Assembly: GCA_011523735.1 (NCBI GenBank) | Contig: WTGB01000085.1 | Location: 1-64,000 of the forward strand | Direction: 5' to 3' | Source: Chloroflexota bacterium | GTDB lineage: Bacteria; Chloroflexota; Anaerolineae; Aggregatilineales; Phototrophicaceae | Length of the DNA stretch: 64,000 nucleotides | Part shown: one piece after another, positions 61,005 to 64,000 of the stretch | Numbering within the stretch: position 1 is the first letter of the stretch | Layout: each line of letters opens with the position of its first letter | Translations under genes and position numbers: made by a program | The notes under the pieces: generated by a model | Told to the model about the DNA's origin: nothing | The model's input: only the letters and a program-made list of their open reading frames with translations | Databases searched by the model: none

Positions 61005-62432
61005 TTAATAGATATCTTCCAATTTTGCCGCTAGTTGCCCCATTACAGCGATAGTCTCTTTAAGATCTTCCGGTGTAGTGCGGGGATTGTTGCAGCACAT
61101 CCGCAACACTGTCTTCTCGCGCAATTGCGTGCCCGAAGCGAAGGCGTAGCCATCTTCCAGCAGCGCGCCTACCAGGTCATGCGTAACTTGATTCGCCAGC
61201 GCCTCATCGCCGTCAGCGGGTCTATAGCGGAAGGTGACGATAGCCATCTGCGCGGACGTCACAATCTCCCAACAGCCCGCGTCGCGCAGCAGCGCCTCCG
61301 CCAGTTCCGCATTCTCGAAGCCCGCTTGGATCGCTTGGCTGATGGCGTCCAGACCGAAAACCTTGAACGTCATCCACAGTTTCAGCGCGCGGAACTGCCG
61401 CGTCAGTTGCAGTCCCTGATACATGAAGTTGATTTCTTCGCCGGTCTGCTCAATGTCTTTCAGGTATTCGCCTTGTTCCTTGAAGGTCTCGGCCAGCCAG
61501 CGCCGCTCGCGGACTAGCAGGACTCCGCATTCGATCGGCTGAAACAGCCACTTGTGCGCGTCCAGCGCCAGGGAATCAACCCGCTCCAAGCCGCGCAGCG
61601 CTTGCTTGCCTCGTTCGCAGAGCATGGCTGGCGCGCCGTAAGCGCCGTCGACATGCAGCCAGAGCTTCTCCTCCAGGCACAGATCGGCCAGTTCCGCGAG
61701 CGGATCGATCGCGCCAGTATTGGTCGTGCCAGCCGTCGCGATGACGCAGAATGGTCTCCGTCCCGCCGCGCGATCGGACCTAATCGCAGCGCGCAAATCG
61801 GCCAGGGAGAGCCGGAAACGTTCATCGCTCGGGATCACCCGCAGTTGCCCCGGGGCGAAACCCAGCAGCCGCATTCCGCGTGAAATCGCGAAATGACTTT
61901 GGTCCGAGCAGTAGGCGATGGCGCCGGTCATCTCGCCTGCCAGGCGCACCTGCCGCGCCACCGCCAAACCGGTCAGATTCGCAACCGAGCCGCCACTGAG
62001 GAAACTGCCGCCGGCACTCTCAGGCAAGCCAAATATCTGCCGCAACCAATCCACCGTCAGGCGCTCGACCTGAGCCGCGCCCGCGCCCTGCAGCCAGACT
62101 GCGTTGAAGATGTTATAGCCCGCCGCCAGCGCATCCGCCATCACACCGGCGAAATTGTTCGCCAGCGGTATATAGGCGAAGAAGCGCGGATGATCGACAT
62201 GATTGGTCGGCGCGACCACCTGCCGCTCAAACTGCTCCAATACTTCGCGCCAGGGCAGTCCCTCTTTCGGCAGCGGCTCATGCAGGATGGCCTCCAGCGC
62301 CTCATGATCCAGCTCGCCCACCACCGGTCTGTTCGCACGTTCGTCATAATAATCGATGAGCCGGTCGATAACTTCGTAGCCGAATCGCCGCATCTCATCG
62401 CGGCTGAACGCAAGCGCATCTCTCTCACCCAT
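61005..62432 (-). CDS. group II PLP-dependent aromatic-L-amino-acid decarboxylase (second paralogue)
   Basis: 475 residues. Same active-site set: SLALDAHKWLFQP (PLP Lys294), CSDQSHFAISRGM, LHVDGAYGAPAML, CVIATAGTTNTGAIDPL. PHAS variations around the substrate pocket (HPRFFAYIPLANNFAG versus HPRFFAYIPSSSNFVG) suggest different specificity. ATG 62432 is used instead of TTG 62438, with AGG six bases upstream. It follows the TSUP permease by 16 nt. Confidence 0.9.
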   Translation of the reverse strand: MGERDALAFSRDEMRRFGYEVIDRLIDYYDERANRPVVGELDHEALEAILHEPLPKEGLPWREVLEQFERQVVAPTNHVDHPRFFAYIPLANNFAGVMADALAAGYNIFNAVWLQGAGAAQVERLTVDWLRQIFGLPESAGGSFLSGGSVANLTGLAVARQVRLAGEMTGAIAYCSDQSHFAISRGMRLLGFAPGQLRVIPSDERFRLSLADLRAAIRSDRAAGRRPFCVIATAGTTNTGAIDPLAELADLCLEEKLWLHVDGAYGAPAMLCERGKQALRGLERVDSLALDAHKWLFQPIECGVLLVRERRWLAETFKEQGEYLKDIEQTGEEINFMYQGLQLTRQFRALKLWMTFKVFGLDAISQAIQAGFENAELAEALLRDAGCWEIVTSAQMAIVTFRYRPADGDEALANQVTHDLVGALLEDGYAFASGTQLREKTVLRMCCNNPRTTPEDLKETIAVMGQLAAKLEDIY

Positions 62433-62448
62433 CAGCAACCTGTCCCCA

Positions 62449-63183
62449 CTAGATTATCGCGTTGAGGGCGATCAGCAGCAGAACGCCCAGCGCGGCTTTG
62501 TTCAGCAGCGGCTTGGAGAAGCGATCGCCGACCCGTACGCCGATCGTCGTGCCGAGATAGATTACCGGCGCCAAAGCAAGCGCCAGCAAGAGGACATCGG
62601 CGCTCATCGTCCGCGATAAAAACAGCAGCAGGGCTACTTGCACCGGCGCGTTCAGCAAGAAAAGCGTCATGGTGAAAGCGCGGGCCTGCCTTGCGCTGAA
62701 AGCGCGTGTTGTCATCCACAGCACCAAGGGCGGACCGCCCATCGCCACTAATCCCTGCAATAAGCCGCTGAGACAGAAGGTCGCGATGGAAACGGCAGCT
62801 GGCAAGTCACGTACGGTCCCGCTTCGCGCGAATCCGCGCAGGAGCGCGCCCAGCAAAACGCCCAGCCCGACCAGGCGCTTCATGTCTTCCGCGGCCAGGC
62901 TCTCAACAGAAAGCAGGAGCAGTACGCCAATCGGCAGGGTGAGATATCGCAGAGCGGCGGCCAGTTTGATATCGCCCCAAGGGATATGCGCCCGCAACTG
63001 CCAGGCGCCAAACAGCACCTGAATGCCGATCGCCAATGTCGTCAGCGCCACCGCCTGCGACAAGCTGAAACCGGCTTCCACCAGCAGCGGCACCGCGATC
63101 ATGCCCAAGGCGAAGCCTATCGCGCCCTGCACAACGCTGCCAAAAAACATGATGAGGCCTGCGGCTATTAACAACATGACCAT
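62449..63183 (-). CDS. TSUP/TauE-SafE family membrane permease
   Basis: About 244 residues with eight or so spans: VMLLIAAGLIMFFGSVVQGA, then IGFALGMIAVPLLVEAGFSL, and the C-terminal repeat ATFCLSGLLQGLVAMGGPPL. TSUP permeases move sulfonates, sulfite or organic acids. It is the first gene of an operon with the two decarboxylases, so it could export the resulting amine or import its precursor, though sulfur anions are the classical substrates. The start could be up to 63240; ATG 63183 gives typical length. Confidence 0.85.
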   Translation of the reverse strand: MVMLLIAAGLIMFFGSVVQGAIGFALGMIAVPLLVEAGFSLSQAVALTTLAIGIQVLFGAWQLRAHIPWGDIKLAAALRYLTLPIGVLLLLSVESLAAEDMKRLVGLGVLLGALLRGFARSGTVRDLPAAVSIATFCLSGLLQGLVAMGGPPLVLWMTTRAFSARQARAFTMTLFLLNAPVQVALLLFLSRTMSADVLLLALALAPVIYLGTTIGVRVGDRFSKPLLNKAALGVLLLIALNAII

Positions 63184-63464
63184 CGCCAGTTCAGCCCGAT
63201 TTGCAGAGCGCAGTGTCACATACTCTTGGGCTTTCGACAAGTATCGCCGCCTTCGCGCCGCCTATGCAAAGCCGGCTTAGCGCGCCTTTTCTCCTGTCCG
63301 TGCGTATAAAAAGCAGAGCCGGCAGGCGCCAGCCAAATGTCAGAAACGTGTAAATTTTCTCGGCGGCTGAGGCAGGCTGAATATTTCCTTGCTACAATCG
63401 AAGGCATCCAAGATGAAAGGAGCCGGGTCAAACAGTCGTACCGCGGCTGCTTCGCCCAAGAGAT

Positions 63465-63695
63465 ATGGACAACAGAGCCATCGCGGAATTGACGGTAAGT
63501 GAACTGGAGGAATTGATCAAACGCACAGTCAAGGATTCGGTCGCCGAGGTCATGCTGGAATTCGCCATGGAAGCCGATGTGGAAGCGCAAATGGTCTACG
63601 AAGCCGAAATCAACGATATGCTGCGCGGAGAAATGAAAGGCTACAGGGCATTTCAGCCGAATTCGTCCATCTCAGGTCCTAACGTGGACGACTAG
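63465..63695 (+). CDS. small acidic helical protein of unknown function
   Basis: 76 residues, predicted helix-rich and acidic (SELEELIKRTVKDSVAEVML, EFAMEADVEAQMVYEAEIND). The pattern ELxxLIxxTVxxxVxEVxxEF is reminiscent of a family of small Chloroflexota proteins and of antitoxin-like helices; no toxin candidate adjoins. A TACAAT is present at 63393-63398, about 66 nt upstream. It precedes the nitroreductase by 60 nt and may be co-transcribed. Confidence 0.55.
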   Translation: MDNRAIAELTVSELEELIKRTVKDSVAEVMLEFAMEADVEAQMVYEAEINDMLRGEMKGYRAFQPNSSISGPNVDD

Positions 63696-63755
63696 GCGAG
63701 GCGCTTGGCGAAATCGGAGACTCAACCGAAAAACAGTTGAAACGAGAGAACAGCC

Positions 63756-64000
63756 ATGAACGTTTGGGACACCATCCAAAGCAAACGCGCCATCCGCGAG
63801 TTTCGCGACGAGCCGCTTCAGCCCGCCCATATCGAGCGCATCCTCAATGCCGGGCGGCGCGCCCAAAGCTCCAAAAACAGCCAACCCTGGCATTTCATCG
63901 CCGTGCAAGACAAGAGACGTCTCGCCCAATTGGCTCAGCTTGGCGCGGGTATGGGGCATGTCGCCGGCGCCGCTCTCTGCGTGGTCATCGTCGTGCCGAC
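63756..64000 (+). CDS. nitroreductase-family protein, N-terminal fragment (runs off the right edge)
   Basis: An ATG at 63756, after GAGAG, starts an uninterrupted frame of 81 codons reaching the window end. The start MNVWDTIQSKRAIREFRDEP, then HIERILNAGRRAQSSKNSQP and WHFIAVQDKRRLAQLA, is the FMN-binding N-terminal part of nitroreductases (SxRxxRxF and the P(S)xxNxQPWxF motif). It would be an NAD(P)H/FMN reductase of nitro compounds, quinones or a Fbl/BluB-like substrate; the truncated end prevents subtype assignment. Confidence 0.85.
   Translation, partial: MNVWDTIQSKRAIREFRDEPLQPAHIERILNAGRRAQSSKNSQPWHFIAVQDKRRLAQLAQLGAGMGHVAGAALCVVIVVP

Noticed and set aside
1..64000. tRNA or rRNA genes, CRISPR arrays, insertion sequences, prophage
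   Set aside because: I scanned intergenic gaps for T-loop motifs and clover-leaf arms, for regularly spaced repeats of 25-40 nt, and frames for integrase or transposase motifs; none was found. A tRNAscan or Infernal search could detect something I missed.

Overview
The window looks like a chromosomal stretch of a GC-rich, free-living bacterium, most likely a member of Chloroflexota (Anaerolineae-like). This is inference. It rests on the overall gene repertoire, a Gram-positive-style LexA box in front of lexA, a bifunctional homocysteine methyltransferase/methylenetetrahydrofolate reductase, many LysM, SH3b, CARDB and pre-peptidase-C secreted proteins, and frequent weak or absent Shine-Dalgarno sites. 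There is no rRNA, tRNA, CRISPR array, integrase, transposase or phage module, so this is ordinary chromosome with some locally decayed or repeated DNA.

Layout. Positions 1-6 kb hold the start of a solute-binding protein, a DapA-family aldolase, a GlcD/GlpC-type FAD and Fe-S oxidase, and a catalase. Positions 6.1-9.6 kb hold a GNAT protein coupled to a DUF58 protein, then a broken DUF4160-DUF2442 pair in which one gene carries a one-base frameshift and the other a perfect 250-bp tandem duplication, then an SDR dehydrogenase. Positions 9.7-18.8 kb form an envelope-oriented island: a Rieske oxygenase, three overlapping genes carrying five 2TM modules, two paralogous anchored proteins of unknown function, a four-repeat PPC secreted protein, a LysM anchored protein, a second anchored protein and an alginate-lyase-like protein. 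Positions 19.6-24.3 kb are a Zn/Mn-type ABC importer operon whose two permeases carry C-terminal winged-helix regulator-like domains. Positions 24.4-28.8 kb hold a glycosyltransferase, a MerR/BldC-like regulator overlapping dprA, SOS-controlled lexA and a lytic transglycosylase. Positions 28.9-39.2 kb hold methionine/folate metabolism, two regulators, methyltransferases, secreted and anchored proteins, an orphan LolD-like ATPase, a HEAT protein and a thiolase.

Positions 39.4-41.4 kb hold metG preceded by what reads as a complete ribosome-mediated attenuator: a strong promoter, an apparently leaderless 26-codon leader ORF with two internal Met codons, competing hairpins and a T-tailed intrinsic terminator. 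I consider this the most interesting element here. Positions 41.5-49.4 kb look like a carbohydrate-use cluster: BtpA-like protein, M29 aminopeptidase, Tat-exported solute-binding protein, two permeases, a Gfo/Idh/MocA oxidoreductase and an FGGY kinase. Its ATPase is not in the window.

Positions 49.5-56.7 kb hold assorted metabolic genes: DUF1801, PHP phosphoesterase, cyclopropane fatty acid synthase, NarL-like regulator, HpnA-like reductase, C26 amidotransferase, DinB-like protein and a flavoprotein with a Cys-rich tail. An 0.8-kb gene-free segment with helically phased repeats follows, then a Kef-type antiporter, two tandem aromatic amino acid decarboxylases with a TSUP permease, a small unknown gene and the start of a nitroreductase.

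Many promoters share a form with TGn before the -10 box and CCC just after it.
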